A stretch of 61,067 nt of DNA from an uncultured Clostridia bacterium (lineage in GTDB: Bacteria; Bacillota; Clostridia; Oscillospirales; Oscillospiraceae). The translations under genes were made by a program, and so were the position numbers. Below are positions 7,518 to 16,770 of the stretch, piece after piece. Position 1 is the first letter of the stretch, and the number at the start of each line of letters is the position of its first letter. Under the pieces are notes generated by a model, which did not search any database, had not been told where the DNA came from, and saw only the letters and a list, made by a program, of their open reading frames with translations. The DNA lies in NCBI GenBank assembly GCA_932222125.1, contig CAKNZJ010000241.1, positions 1 to 61,067 of the forward strand. Direction: 5' to 3'.

Positions 7518-10424
7518 ATGAGAAATCTGAAGAAGATTCTCGCGCTGGTTCTGGCATTGATGATGACCCTCTCCATGATGGTCACCGCCAACGCCGCTTC
7601 CAAGTACAGCGATGCTGATCAGATCGATGGTAAGTATGATGAAGCCGTCGAAGTTCTGACCGGCCTGGGCGTGTACTGGGGAACCGACGCAACCGCAAAC
7701 ACCTTTAACCCCAAGGCGAATATCACCAGGGCTGAGGTGTCTGCACTGGTGTACCGGATTATCTCCGGCGACACCAATGATAAGCAGAATGGCATCTATG
7801 CCGACTACAACAAGTTCAGCGATGTGCGCAGCAACACTTGGTACGCTGGCTATGTGAACTATGCTGCCAACGGTCAGTACATCCTGGGCGACGGCCAGGG
7901 CCGTTTCTACCCCTTCAGCAACGTGACCGGCTATGAGGTGCTGGCCATCATGCTGCGTGCCATCGGCTACGGCAAGAATGCTGAGTTCGAGGGCGCTGGC
8001 TGGCAGGTCCGCGTGGCCACTCTGGCTAAGGAGCTGCACATCACCGACACTGTGGAGTCCACTGTCACCCTGGGCAAGGCTGTCAGCCGTGAGGTTGTGG
8101 CTGAGCTGCTGTTCCGGGCACTGACCAAGACCCCCACTGTGACCTACACCCCCGCCCTGGGCTACAGCCAGAACAGCTCCATCTCTGGCAACGCCAAGAA
8201 CCCCAACCTGGGCATTAAGACCTTCAACCTGCACAGCACTCAGGTGGGTCAGTCCACTGGGATCGACATGTGGGGCCGTCCCGGCTACTACTGGTATCAG
8301 TATAAGCACAACGTGCCCGCCAATGGTTACACCAGCGAGGGCGCCATCCCCACTCCCGTGACTGTTACCGGTAAGCCTGCTAACAGCACTGCTGTGGCCA
8401 CCATCAACCTGAAGCCCGATGCCACCTTCACCGTGGGCACCACTGAGTGCGACATCGCTAAGGCCATTGACCTGGAGACCGATAAGGACTTCAATGTGTA
8501 TGTGAATGGCTTTAACAGCGTTAACAACACCGGCAAGATTGGCTATAAGGTGCAGCCCAAGGACACTGTGAACAAGCTGGGCGGCCAGGGCGTTCTGCTG
8601 GAGGTCTACAACTACAACATCAAGCATGCCAACGATGCCAACGCTCGTCCCGTCATCGTGCACATCGACACCTTCCTGGCTCAGGTGGAGTCTGTCCGCA
8701 ATGCCACTATGGATAAGAACGGACACCTGATCACTCCTTCCTCCATCACCCTGAGGGTCTTCGATACCACCACCAACGATGCAGGCAATGCTGCTGGTTA
8801 CACCAAGGTCACCCTGACCAATGGCTCCACCAACTACACCTATGCTCAGAACGACATGGTGCTGGTGAGCGTGCCCACCAACAATGGTGTCACCACTGGT
8901 ACCGGCGTGCCTGTGATCAACAAGGCCATTGCCACCACCAACGGTACCTACAGCAACAATGGTGAGATTCAGGGTCTGGCTCCCACTGTGAGCGGCGCTC
9001 AGACCGTCATCAACACCAATGCCAAGCGTCACACCGTTGGGGGCACTGCCTACAACGACAACGAGCAGTATCATCTGGATGAGGCTCAGCGTCTCACCCG
9101 CACCTTTACTTGGTATCTGGACAACTACGGCAACATGATCGGCTCCACCCGCATCAACACCACCAAGGCTTATGCCACCATCGAGCGTATCCAGTGGAAT
9201 CCTGTCTTCTCTGCGGAGCTGAACAGCGATGGCTACGCCTGGGCGCTGCTCCGCTACATGGACGGCACCACCGAGTTCGCCACTGTGAAGTCCATCAATG
9301 ATCACAGAAGGGGTGATCCGGCTGTTCTGACCGAAAACGACAAGAACAACGGCGTCAGCGACTATGCCCATGGCGGCGTGTCTCAGACCTTGGCCAATAA
9401 CTACTGGGATAGCACTGCCACTGGCGATGCTGCCAATGTGGGCTTCACCGGCCGTCACCTGTATGAGGTGAACAAGTTGGAGAACGGCGTCGTTGAGCTA
9501 GAGCACGTGAACAAGCTCACCACCACCACCACCGGCGGTACCACCACCACCACCTACAGCAACAACCAGCTGGATAGCGCCAGCAACAGCGCCAACAAGG
9601 TGGTCTTCACCGCTAACGGCACCAACATCACTGTGAACAACAGCACCAGCTTCATGGTGAGGAGCGGTAACGGCGCCACTGCCACTTACACCAGCTTCAC
9701 CGGCATCGGCCAGCTGAACAAGTACGACAACGCTGTGGTGGACTATGTGGATGCGGACAACAACGGTGTGGCCGAGTACGTCTATATCATCGGCACCACT
9801 GCTGCTGTCACAACCAGCCGCGCTCTGGTGTGGATCACCAGCAACGATGTGACCATCAAAAATGGCACTGACCAGCTGCAGCACTACTATGTCGAGGGCT
9901 ATGTGAACGGCGTACTGAACAGTGAGATCGAGGTTGATAAGCAGGAGACTGCTGAGGCCTTGGCCAGCGGCAAGTACACCATGTTCGCTGTGGAGATGGC
10001 GGACGGCGTGATTAAGACGGTTGCTCCTGCTACCAATGATGCCACCACTGACAGTCCGTACCAGATCCTCCCCGCCGCCTTTGCCGGTGCACTGAAGACC
10101 GTGTATGGCATCGTTGGCACCTATGAGAACCTGAACGGCTACGGCAGAGCGGGTAGCACAGGCACCGACAACATCCTGACTCTGAACGGCGGTGTGCTGG
10201 CCGAGACTGGTAACACCACCAATACCTTCACAGTCAACGACAGCACCGTGATCCTTTGCGGCAACGCCGACTCCGTGGATGTGGTGACTGACCAGGCTAC
10301 TGTGGGCGACCAGGGCGACCTGACCAAGTATAACGTGTATGTGCTCTACAACACTGCTAACGAGGTTGTGGCTCTCTACTATGCCCTTCCTGCCAACACC
10401 GGCAATGACAGCACTCTTCCCTAA
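7518..10424 (+). CDS. Secreted SLH-domain (S-layer-like) protein
   Basis: A protein of 968 residues. Residues 1-27 form a signal peptide (basic start, long hydrophobic core, cleavage near 'ANAA'). About residues 28-205 hold two to three S-layer homology domains, with characteristic 'ITRAEVSALVYRI', 'WYAGYVNYAANG' and 'GYEVLAIMLRAIGY' segments, which bind pyruvylated wall polymer. The remaining 760 residues are rich in Thr, Asn, Val and Gly, as in self-assembling surface proteins, and match no enzyme I recognise. Codon use is very uniform (AAC, GGC, ACC, CTG), as in strongly expressed genes. It has its own promoter and terminator. A major surface-layer role is probable but not proven. Confidence 0.88.
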   Translation: MRNLKKILALVLALMMTLSMMVTANAASKYSDADQIDGKYDEAVEVLTGLGVYWGTDATANTFNPKANITRAEVSALVYRIISGDTNDKQNGIYADYNKFSDVRSNTWYAGYVNYAANGQYILGDGQGRFYPFSNVTGYEVLAIMLRAIGYGKNAEFEGAGWQVRVATLAKELHITDTVESTVTLGKAVSREVVAELLFRALTKTPTVTYTPALGYSQNSSISGNAKNPNLGIKTFNLHSTQVGQSTGIDMWGRPGYYWYQYKHNVPANGYTSEGAIPTPVTVTGKPANSTAVATINLKPDATFTVGTTECDIAKAIDLETDKDFNVYVNGFNSVNNTGKIGYKVQPKDTVNKLGGQGVLLEVYNYNIKHANDANARPVIVHIDTFLAQVESVRNATMDKNGHLITPSSITLRVFDTTTNDAGNAAGYTKVTLTNGSTNYTYAQNDMVLVSVPTNNGVTTGTGVPVINKAIATTNGTYSNNGEIQGLAPTVSGAQTVINTNAKRHTVGGTAYNDNEQYHLDEAQRLTRTFTWYLDNYGNMIGSTRINTTKAYATIERIQWNPVFSAELNSDGYAWALLRYMDGTTEFATVKSINDHRRGDPAVLTENDKNNGVSDYAHGGVSQTLANNYWDSTATGDAANVGFTGRHLYEVNKLENGVVELEHVNKLTTTTTGGTTTTTYSNNQLDSASNSANKVVFTANGTNITVNNSTSFMVRSGNGATATYTSFTGIGQLNKYDNAVVDYVDADNNGVAEYVYIIGTTAAVTTSRALVWITSNDVTIKNGTDQLQHYYVEGYVNGVLNSEIEVDKQETAEALASGKYTMFAVEMADGVIKTVAPATNDATTDSPYQILPAAFAGALKTVYGIVGTYENLNGYGRAGSTGTDNILTLNGGVLAETGNTTNTFTVNDSTVILCGNADSVDVVTDQATVGDQGDLTKYNVYVLYNTANEVVALYYALPANTGNDSTLP

Positions 10425-10500
10425 CTCAGCAGAAAACGCTGGGTAGGATATCCCCCAGTCCTTTGGGGTGATTGACAAAGAAGTTTTCTTCAGCGAAAGA

Positions 10501-10539
10501 ACAGCCGCATGATACCTTGGTATCATGCGGCTGTCTTTT
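10501..10539 (+). terminator. Terminator of the SLH-protein gene
   Basis: Bases 10501-10516 are exactly complementary to 10519-10534, giving a stem of about 14-15 bp once a small loop is allowed, and CTTTTT follows. It lies 75 bases after the stop codon. The length of the stem is in keeping with a very active transcript. Confidence 0.93.
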
Positions 10540-11342
10540 TGCGATATTTGGTAAACCCTGGTGAGAGATGATCGATTGCACAGATATATCAATTTGCTGA
10601 ACACAGTAGTCCATGGATTAGTCTGTGGGAGGGACAAGGATTTGATTGAGAAACTGGCATAGAAGGATAGCTGTGTGTATTTTTCGCGATGTTTTCGACG
10701 TTAAGATGGTAAATATGGGCACATTTGCACTGCTTGCAACAATGGTTGAGAGCTTAACGCTGGCATACAAAAACTGACAGGGTTATACATTTTTCGACCA
10801 TATTATAAAAAATTATTATATAGTTGACAAAAAAATCACCATGTGATATTTTCATTAAAAATAATAATTATTTTTAATGAAAAGTTTTTATAGATAGGTC
10901 TTGTTTTACTTTGGTAGTTCCCATCATTGGGCACTGCTCCACACAATCCGAAGTATCCCATTCAACATGGTCCCATCACCCTTTTACAGTGCTTCCCCAT
11001 TTCTCTATTTTTCCACTGGTAGCGGTACCTTTATGGGTTCCCATTGTCCTTTTGTCAGTTCATAGCATTTTGTGTTCCTATATGCAGACGGCACTGGTGG
11101 AAGTATCCAGGAAAATGCAGCTCTTTATGAAATTCCCAATCACGGTAGAGGCCAAAATCTCAGCCCGTCTGTCCAGAATGAATAACTTAGCGGCATTGTT
11201 GTGAAGGGGGTAGAACTGTTCAAAGCTGCCGTTGCATAGACAAGGGCGGGAATCGCCCCAAGCAAGAGAGATTCGGCTATTGACAGCCCCAAGGCATGTG
11301 ACCACATACCACTACTTGAACAGTTCCAGGGAGGATATCGCA
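10540..11342 (+). other. Gene-poor gap before the injection-system island
   Basis: About 800 bases without a gene that I can support. The middle (10790-10890) is very AT-rich and holds the promoter/palindrome described separately. Open frames here (for example 10911-11204 plus and 11078-11361 minus) have no ribosome site and no recognisable protein. If the promoter at 10824 drives the island, the leader up to the first start at 11343 would be nearly 490 bases, long enough to hide a decayed gene or a leader RNA. Confidence 0.5.
10824..10883 (+). promoter_or_regulatory. Promoter overlapped by a 35-bp AT-rich palindrome (operator candidate)
   Basis: TTGACA (10824-10829), 17 bases, TATTTT (10847-10852) form a plausible SigA promoter. 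The spacer holds a 13-base inverted repeat (ATCAC at 10835-10839, GTGAT at 10843-10847). A perfect inverted repeat of 17-base arms (10849-10865 and 10867-10883, centre 10866) covers the -10 box and the start point. This is the usual place for a repressor site. It is the only strong promoter signal seen ahead of the island. The regulator is not in the window. Confidence 0.6.
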
Positions 11343-12804
11343 GTGAAGAGAAAATGTTCACGTCTATATTCTTTCATCTTAGCCTGTTTCATGCTGATGA
11401 CCTGCATTCAGGCGCGGGCCGCAGCAGCCAGCCTGCCTCCAAGCGCATCGAAAGCTGTCGTGTTTCTGTTGGATGCAAGCAACAGCATGAATGGCAGACG
11501 ACGGTAATACTATTTTCTCTGCTTCGGCTCAGACTGACGGTATCAATTACCATGCGCCGCAATCCACGGATATCCAGAGTGTGATTGATTCCATCCTGCT
11601 GGAGCAGCTGAAGGTTAAGAAAAACCGGGCCGCTATTATTGATACGGACGGCGGGACAGAAGATATCACTGTAGACATACCCTCGATTAACACCAGTAGG
11701 ACACGCATTTTGCTGACCAGCGGAAATCCAATCCAAAATGTGAAAGCGGATTTCAATGCGGCAAATGGCTGGCAGTACAGCGGCTCCCGATATACGCTGC
11801 TGGAATTGGACCATCCAACGGATACTGCGGTACATATCACGTTCCAGGGCCAGGCCGGCGGGCAGGTAAAGGTCGATGTCATCTCAGAGTATGTGCTGAC
11901 GGCTCAATTCAGCGTTTCCTACACCGATTCGGAGCCGGGGCAAGGGCAGTCAGCGTATCACAACAGGACAGCAAGCATCTCCGCTGTCTTTTATGACGCA
12001 GGACGCTCTGACAGGAGGATGCTGACGGATCCTGTTTTTCAGGGTTTGTTGGTTCCGGTAATGGTCGACGGCGATGCTATTTCCTGTTACTTGAAGGATG
12101 GGAGTATCACCTTCCGGTATGTTGTCACAGCGGATGCGAAGATACCGATTCAGTTTGACCTGGCCAAGCTGAATACCAATCTGATTGTGGATTGGCCGGT
12201 TTTCTTAGATTTAGAGGGGCCGCCTGCACTGCCAAGACCCTGGCTGGAGGATTTACGCCCGCAGATCATTATTGGCTCCTTGATTCTGCTGGCACTTATC
12301 TCAACACTAATTATCTGGCTTGCGTCCCGGAGAGAGAAAGCGCAGGTGGTGATCCGGCCAGCGGAAGCTGTCGGAGCCTCCGCACTGGCGGCTCGGGTGG
12401 AGGAGACCAGCCGGTACGGCTATGTGGGGCGTCTAAATATATACATTACCAACACGCTCTCCGGCCATGATTTCCCGCCCCTCACCTATAATCTGTTCCG
12501 TATTCCAGGAGGGAAAAAGCTTTCTTTGCAGGAAATTTTGGACAGCTGTGAAGTAGACGAGCCATTTGAAGGTGCAGATAAGATTTTCTTTCAGCCCGCA
12601 GCTGGACATTGCCTGTTGCTGACCAATAAATCCGACTGCACATTAATGCAGAACCGTGAAATTCTGATGAAGGGCCGCAGCTACCAAATCAACCTCAATT
12701 CAAAAGTAGACATTACCTTTGAGGATGAACGCAGTGAAATTGCGCTCCAATACCGGGATGTAAAGCCTAGTGGCATGAGACTTCTGGTGGGAGAACCTCA
12801 TTAA
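11343..12804 (+). pseudogene. vWA / membrane / FHA-like protein, vWA core deleted and frame broken
   Basis: The GTG at 11343 opens a signal peptide and then 'VVFLLDASNSMNG', the DxSxS metal site of a von Willebrand A domain. After 'NG' this frame stops at 11507. The protein continues in another frame from about 11491 with 'STDIQSVIDSILLEQL' and 'AAIIDTDGG', which fit the later Thr and Asp-Gly strands of the same fold, so roughly 100 residues in between seem lost. Next come a beta-rich region, a membrane helix near 'IIIGSLILLALISTLIIW' (about 12265-12330), and a C-terminal FHA-like beta domain. In an intact state this would be a membrane-anchored sensor or scaffold. The second part could still be translated from ATG 11491 without a signal peptide. 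Its place at the head of the island suggests a control role. Confidence 0.6.
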
Positions 12805-12857
12805 GGTTTCACCCACCATGGTCGACATATTAAATTAAACCAAAGGGATGTGATTAC

Positions 12858-15041
12858 TTGAAGATCATCAGCCAAACAAACCGCACCCTTCTTCTGGAGG
12901 AGTTCAATCCGGAAAAGCTGGACTTGCTCACTATGATTGGCGATGTGAGGGGGATCGACAGCCTCAGTGATGACAAAATCAAAGAGATCAACGAGGCTCT
13001 GCTGTGCCGGAGTTACGAGGAGTTCCAGGAGAAATTCGCCCCCTGTATCTACAGCTTCTATGATGCCAACACACAGACTGTCCGCTACACGCTCAAGAAG
13101 CCGGAGAGTATTCCGGAAAATATGCTTACCGTAATTCCGCTCAATCAGCAGAACGACTTCCTGAAGATGCTGTTTTCTTTGATTGAGTCCAAGAAGTCTC
13201 AGGGTGTCCTTAATGTGGACTTCGGGTTTGAGCATCTGCTGGACATGATCTCCCCCAAGAAGGTGATGGAGGACATCCGGCAGGTTCGTAAGGAGATCCG
13301 GTACAATTATGGGAAATATGCCGCGCTAGAGGAGGGTGACCCTACCCGCCTGGATGTGGGTGACAAGCTGAACGTCCTATTCGAGGAGGCCAGTGACAAC
13401 TACAACAACGTTCTGGCAATGTTGCCCCTGGCCATTGAAGACATCAAGACTCGGCTACTGCTGGGCACCGGCGATCAGGGCGTCAATCCCAATCAGATTG
13501 CCCTTGGTATGCTGACCATGGGCGACAATGGTGAGTTGAAGGTTCTGGAGGCCCCTAAGCAGGAGACCACTGCCCTAGCCGCGATCGACGACCATATCAA
13601 CACTGGCCTGGTGGCCGCGCTGGAAGAGGACTATCAGCAGGTCAACGAGTGCCCCACTGATTATGTGAAGGATCTGGTGGTGCGTACCTTCTGCCCGCTG
13701 CCCTCCACCATTCAGACACAGATCAATGTGGAGCAGGAGGTTGCCAATTATAACGCTTATCTCCAGTTTTACAAGGAAGCCAAGGATGGCTTTATCAAGG
13801 TGGTAAAGCCCTTGGTAGAGAAGATGCTGGGGGTAAAGATGTTCTTTGACCAGTACAAGTGCCGGGTGAAGGGCATGATACCCACACTGCTGGTAGCCAA
13901 TATGCGCCCGGAGATGCTGGCAAAGAGCACCAATATCCCCGCTCTGCACGCCTATCTGAACAGCACCAACGGAAAGAACAATTTCTCTGATACCGTCTGG
14001 TATGCTATTTTTCCAAACGTATCTATCAATCCCAAGGAGGGCGCAAAGCTGCGCCGTGAGCGGTTTGCCGGAAACATCCATAAGCAGAATGATGATGTGA
14101 ACAGCATGGAGACGCTGGCCACGCTGCTGGATGTTCTGAAAGACTACAAGGTGGAAACCTTCTTCTCCTTTGAGGGACGGGACGATACCACCTTTGATAA
14201 CGTGGCTGCCGAGGGCATCCAGAAGTACATTGATCGCTGTGAGCCTCTGGTGGGGCGGCCCTACAGTGAGTATGCGATTCCCTGCGTCCCAAACTTCACG
14301 GTGATTCCCAAGAACAAGTCAGGTGTGACGCTGGATAAGCTGATGACCATCAACGATGATAATGTGGCACAGCTTTCTGACGCCAAGGAGGATATCATGC
14401 GGCTTTGGATCGAGGGCGTCTATATCGGCGCATCCTATGTCGCCGCCGGCTTCCGTGCCGCTTGCCAGTGTCCCGACTACCTACACGACCACTATCGCCG
14501 TAAGAAGGCGGACTCCGAGCTGCCTGGCGTACGCTATGATGTGGAGTCCGGGGACCATGCTCTGTGGACCCGCACCACCATGCCCAAGGAGATTACTGGA
14601 TTTACCAATACGATCAAGGATCAGATCAACCGCCGGAACTTTGGATGGGTCTTTGCATCAGAGAACGCCGTCCTGGATGGACGCAATACTACGGAAATCA
14701 CCATCTACAAGGCCCGCAATCTGCTATATGACCCAGAGCGGGCGACCTATGAGCCTGCTTATAAGACGCAGGTGACGACCTATATTGAGCGGATCCTGCG
14801 CCACGCCACTGGAGATTTCAAAGAAGACCGGATTAAGATGTTCTTCTCGAATAATCCGGCCAGTCAGAAGAGCCAGTGGGTGGCCAAGCAGAACTGCATC
14901 AATGCTGTGTTAGATGAAGGTGATGATCTTGGCTACTCGATTGATGAATCGACTGGCCTGTGCGACCTGACTATTTATTTTGATGGCAATGCACGCAATC
15001 TGGAAGTCGAGATTAACCGCCTTTCTTCTAAAAAATCATAA
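12858..15041 (+). CDS. Large putative contractile sheath protein
   Basis: A soluble protein of 727 residues with no signal peptide or membrane segment, started by a TTG at 12858. I do not recognise it by a unique motif. The case for a sheath is: it stands directly before two tube-like genes, the order seen in type VI and other contractile systems; a central segment 'GVYIGASYVAAGFRAACQC' and the C-terminal part ('TTYIERILRHATGDFKEDR', then a closing beta strand 'LCDLTIYFDGNARNLEVEI') look like the C-terminal sheath domain of TssC/phage sheath proteins. It is longer than TssC (about 490 residues), so it may carry an extra outer domain or be a fused TssB-TssC. It could also be another large tail protein. 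No signs of damage. Confidence 0.5.
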   Translation: MKIISQTNRTLLLEEFNPEKLDLLTMIGDVRGIDSLSDDKIKEINEALLCRSYEEFQEKFAPCIYSFYDANTQTVRYTLKKPESIPENMLTVIPLNQQNDFLKMLFSLIESKKSQGVLNVDFGFEHLLDMISPKKVMEDIRQVRKEIRYNYGKYAALEEGDPTRLDVGDKLNVLFEEASDNYNNVLAMLPLAIEDIKTRLLLGTGDQGVNPNQIALGMLTMGDNGELKVLEAPKQETTALAAIDDHINTGLVAALEEDYQQVNECPTDYVKDLVVRTFCPLPSTIQTQINVEQEVANYNAYLQFYKEAKDGFIKVVKPLVEKMLGVKMFFDQYKCRVKGMIPTLLVANMRPEMLAKSTNIPALHAYLNSTNGKNNFSDTVWYAIFPNVSINPKEGAKLRRERFAGNIHKQNDDVNSMETLATLLDVLKDYKVETFFSFEGRDDTTFDNVAAEGIQKYIDRCEPLVGRPYSEYAIPCVPNFTVIPKNKSGVTLDKLMTINDDNVAQLSDAKEDIMRLWIEGVYIGASYVAAGFRAACQCPDYLHDHYRRKKADSELPGVRYDVESGDHALWTRTTMPKEITGFTNTIKDQINRRNFGWVFASENAVLDGRNTTEITIYKARNLLYDPERATYEPAYKTQVTTYIERILRHATGDFKEDRIKMFFSNNPASQKSQWVAKQNCINAVLDEGDDLGYSIDESTGLCDLTIYFDGNARNLEVEINRLSSKKS

Positions 15042-15063
15042 TTGATCAGGAGGTAATGTGATT

Positions 15064-15492
15064 ATGGGATTCAGACTGGAAATTGATGGATCCGGCCCCG
15101 TCAAACTGAGCGAAAGATGCATTAAGAACGTGGAGTTCCGCAGCGAGATTCCCGAGGACTCCAACGCTCGTGCCACCGACAACGGTGCTTCGCTGAAAAT
15201 CTGGGGCAAAATGCTCTTCTCCCTGGGCGGGGAGGAGCAGGACTCTACACTCAACCTGGCTAAGTGGAGTGTGGTACCCAGCGAGTCTGCGGACAGTTAT
15301 CGGAAGGTGAAGGTAGACGTGATCTCCGCCTCCCAGGTGGTTCGGCAGATCACCCTGCCAAACGCCTTCGTTATGGAGTACTCCGAGAGCCTGGACGATA
15401 AGACTGGCGTGGGCGAGTTCTATCTGCATGTGAAGCAGAAGAAGGACAAGACGACGGACACCGCCATTGAGGGCGGGTTCAGCGGCGAATAA
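15064..15492 (+). CDS. Hcp-like tube protein, paralogue 1
   Basis: A protein of 142 residues, beta-rich and free of membrane segments, the size of an Hcp or phage tube protein. The ATG at 15064 is chosen because it aligns with the start of the next gene's product; a GTG at 15058 is the alternative. It shares with its neighbour a 'DSNAR' motif, a 'YRKVKVDVI' strand, 'PNAFVMEY', and a C-terminal 'KQKKDK' followed by 'AIEGGF'. Strands of the form 'YRKV...I....V....LPNAFV..Y.E' with a closing strand fit the tube fold. The position after the sheath candidate supports this. An inner tube or a tube-cap role is inference. Confidence 0.55.
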   Translation: MGFRLEIDGSGPVKLSERCIKNVEFRSEIPEDSNARATDNGASLKIWGKMLFSLGGEEQDSTLNLAKWSVVPSESADSYRKVKVDVISASQVVRQITLPNAFVMEYSESLDDKTGVGEFYLHVKQKKDKTTDTAIEGGFSGE

Positions 15493-15512
15493 AAGAAAGG
15501 AGCGAATGAACG

Positions 15513-15941
15513 ATGTCTTTGAGAGTTACGATTGAAGGCCAGGGCAGCTTTGAAGTTGCCAAGGAGTGCGTGGAAAAGGTCGTCTATAAGACCGACATTC
15601 CTCTGGACTCCAATGCCCGCACCAAGGGTGTGGGCTGTACCCTGGATATTTCCGGCAAGATCCTGACTGCCGTGGACGGCGATCCCGAGGACTCCACCCG
15701 CCAGATGGGCCTGTGGTCCATGGTTCCTGCTGAGACCTCCAACTGCTACCGTAAGGTGACAGTGGAGATCATCCAGGCCGGTATTGTGGAGCGGAAGTAC
15801 ACCTTCCCAAATGCGTTTGTGGTCAATTACACTGAGGACTTCGGCAATACCGAGGGCGTGGGCACCTTCCATCTGAATGTGAAGCAGAAGAAGGACAAGC
15901 TGGCTAATATCGCTATCGAGGGTGGCTATCCCGCCGCGTAA
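15513..15941 (+). CDS. Hcp-like tube protein, paralogue 2
   Basis: A protein of 142 residues, clearly related to the gene before it over its whole length ('DSNAR', 'YRKVTVEII', 'PNAFVVNYTEDF', 'VKQKKDK', 'IAIEGGY'). AAAGGAG precedes ATG 15513. Two unlike tube subunits side by side could build a mixed tube, or one could form the tube and the other an initiating ring or a connector, as in several contractile particles. A strong terminator follows at 16001, so this gene ends a highly expressed sub-operon with the sheath candidate, which is what a structure needing many copies would require. Confidence 0.55.
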   Translation: MSLRVTIEGQGSFEVAKECVEKVVYKTDIPLDSNARTKGVGCTLDISGKILTAVDGDPEDSTRQMGLWSMVPAETSNCYRKVTVEIIQAGIVERKYTFPNAFVVNYTEDFGNTEGVGTFHLNVKQKKDKLANIAIEGGYPAA

Positions 15942-16000
15942 GCGGAGTGATCCTCCATTTAATCAATCATTGTGCGGCGCGGCAATTCGCGTAAGGCAGA

Positions 16001-16035
16001 GGGCGCGTCCGACTTTTAGTTGGGCGCGCCCTTTT
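16001..16035 (+). terminator. Terminator after the tube genes
   Basis: A GC-rich stem of about 14 bp (16001-16014 with 16018-16031, allowing one or two wobble pairs) is followed by TTTT. It divides sheath and tube genes from the control genes downstream. A TATAAT at 16110-16115 could be a -10 box for the next unit, but its -35 region is weak. Confidence 0.8.
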
Positions 16036-16129
16036 CTGGGAGAACACCCGCTTTTTGTGACCTCCGCGCAAGGGCCGCTACTATTTCAGTGGTCTTTGCG
16101 TGAGGGCCATATAATGGAGGGATAAGGAA

Positions 16130-16570
16130 GTGAACGAGTTATATAAGCGGCTAGACGTGGCACCGACCGCCACTGCGGCCGAACTTAAAAAGGCGTACCG
16201 GAAGCTGGCCAAGCAGCTGCACCCAGACCTGCATCCGGATGATCCACAGGCGGAAGCCAAGTTCAAAGAGGTCAATGAAGCCTATGAGACCCTGAGCGAT
16301 CCAGATAAACGAAAATCCTATGATATAGCTCAGCAGTCGGATCGGCGGGGACAGACTGGCAAGAGGAAGGGGGCAGCAAGGAGCGCACCTCGTACGCCAA
16401 GCGGTGGGCCAATAGACTTCTCTCAGATGGCCGGCGGGTTTTCCCAGTTCTTTGGATTTGACCCGGAAACTGGAAACATCACAGATGAATCTAAGGTGTC
16501 TGGTCAGGGGCGGAAAAAGAGCCCGGTGGATATGTCTGATATGTTTGAGAAATTTATGGGGTTTAAATAG
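16130..16570 (+). CDS. J-domain co-chaperone protein
   Basis: A protein of 146 residues, starting with GTG at 16130 behind a GGAGG. Residues 1-65 form a J domain: 'LKKAYRKLAKQLHPDLHPDD' includes the HPD triplet needed to stimulate an Hsp70 ATPase, and 'EAYETLSDPDKRKSYD' is the usual end. The second half is basic and then rich in Gly/Phe/Met ('MAGGFSQFFGFDPETG', 'MFEKFMGF') without the zinc region of DnaJ, so it is a specialised J-protein. The likely partner is the Hsp70-like ATPase at 22819-25437 in the same island. A short open frame at 16571-16672 after it has no ribosome site and is not called. Confidence 0.88.
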   Translation: MNELYKRLDVAPTATAAELKKAYRKLAKQLHPDLHPDDPQAEAKFKEVNEAYETLSDPDKRKSYDIAQQSDRRGQTGKRKGAARSAPRTPSGGPIDFSQMAGGFSQFFGFDPETGNITDESKVSGQGRKKSPVDMSDMFEKFMGFK

Positions 16571-16770
16571 ATGATTTTAGAGAAGAACGCAGTGCTGGAT
16601 TCTCTCTCACTTTATTTCATCACACCGTTCAAAGAGGCCATGTTGCTGTTTATCATCCTGGATGGGTGTTGAAAAGCAAAAGATGATAAATAAGGGAATA
16701 CACATTGTCCTTCAAAACGAAACAATGTACTGAGCAGAACCAAACTATAAAAAGAAGGAGGAACTGTGTA

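Noticed and set aside
7434..9458. Open frame of 674 codons on the minus strand, and another at 9498-10637, opposite the SLH-protein gene
   Set aside because: They are produced by the strong codon bias of the sense gene. They are repetitive, made of Val/Gly/His/Ile, lack a ribosome site and resemble no protein.
10849..10883. The 35-bp palindrome as a terminator
   Set aside because: It is very AT-rich, has no GC stem and no proper T run after it, and the SLH gene already ends with a strong terminator 300 bases upstream. An operator is the better reading.
10911..11361. Short frames on both strands in the gap before the island
   Set aside because: No ribosome site, no family, and no pattern of a decayed gene that I can align to anything in the window.
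16571..16672. A 33-codon frame directly after the J-domain gene
   Set aside because: It has a hydrophobic end but no ribosome site; it may be chance.
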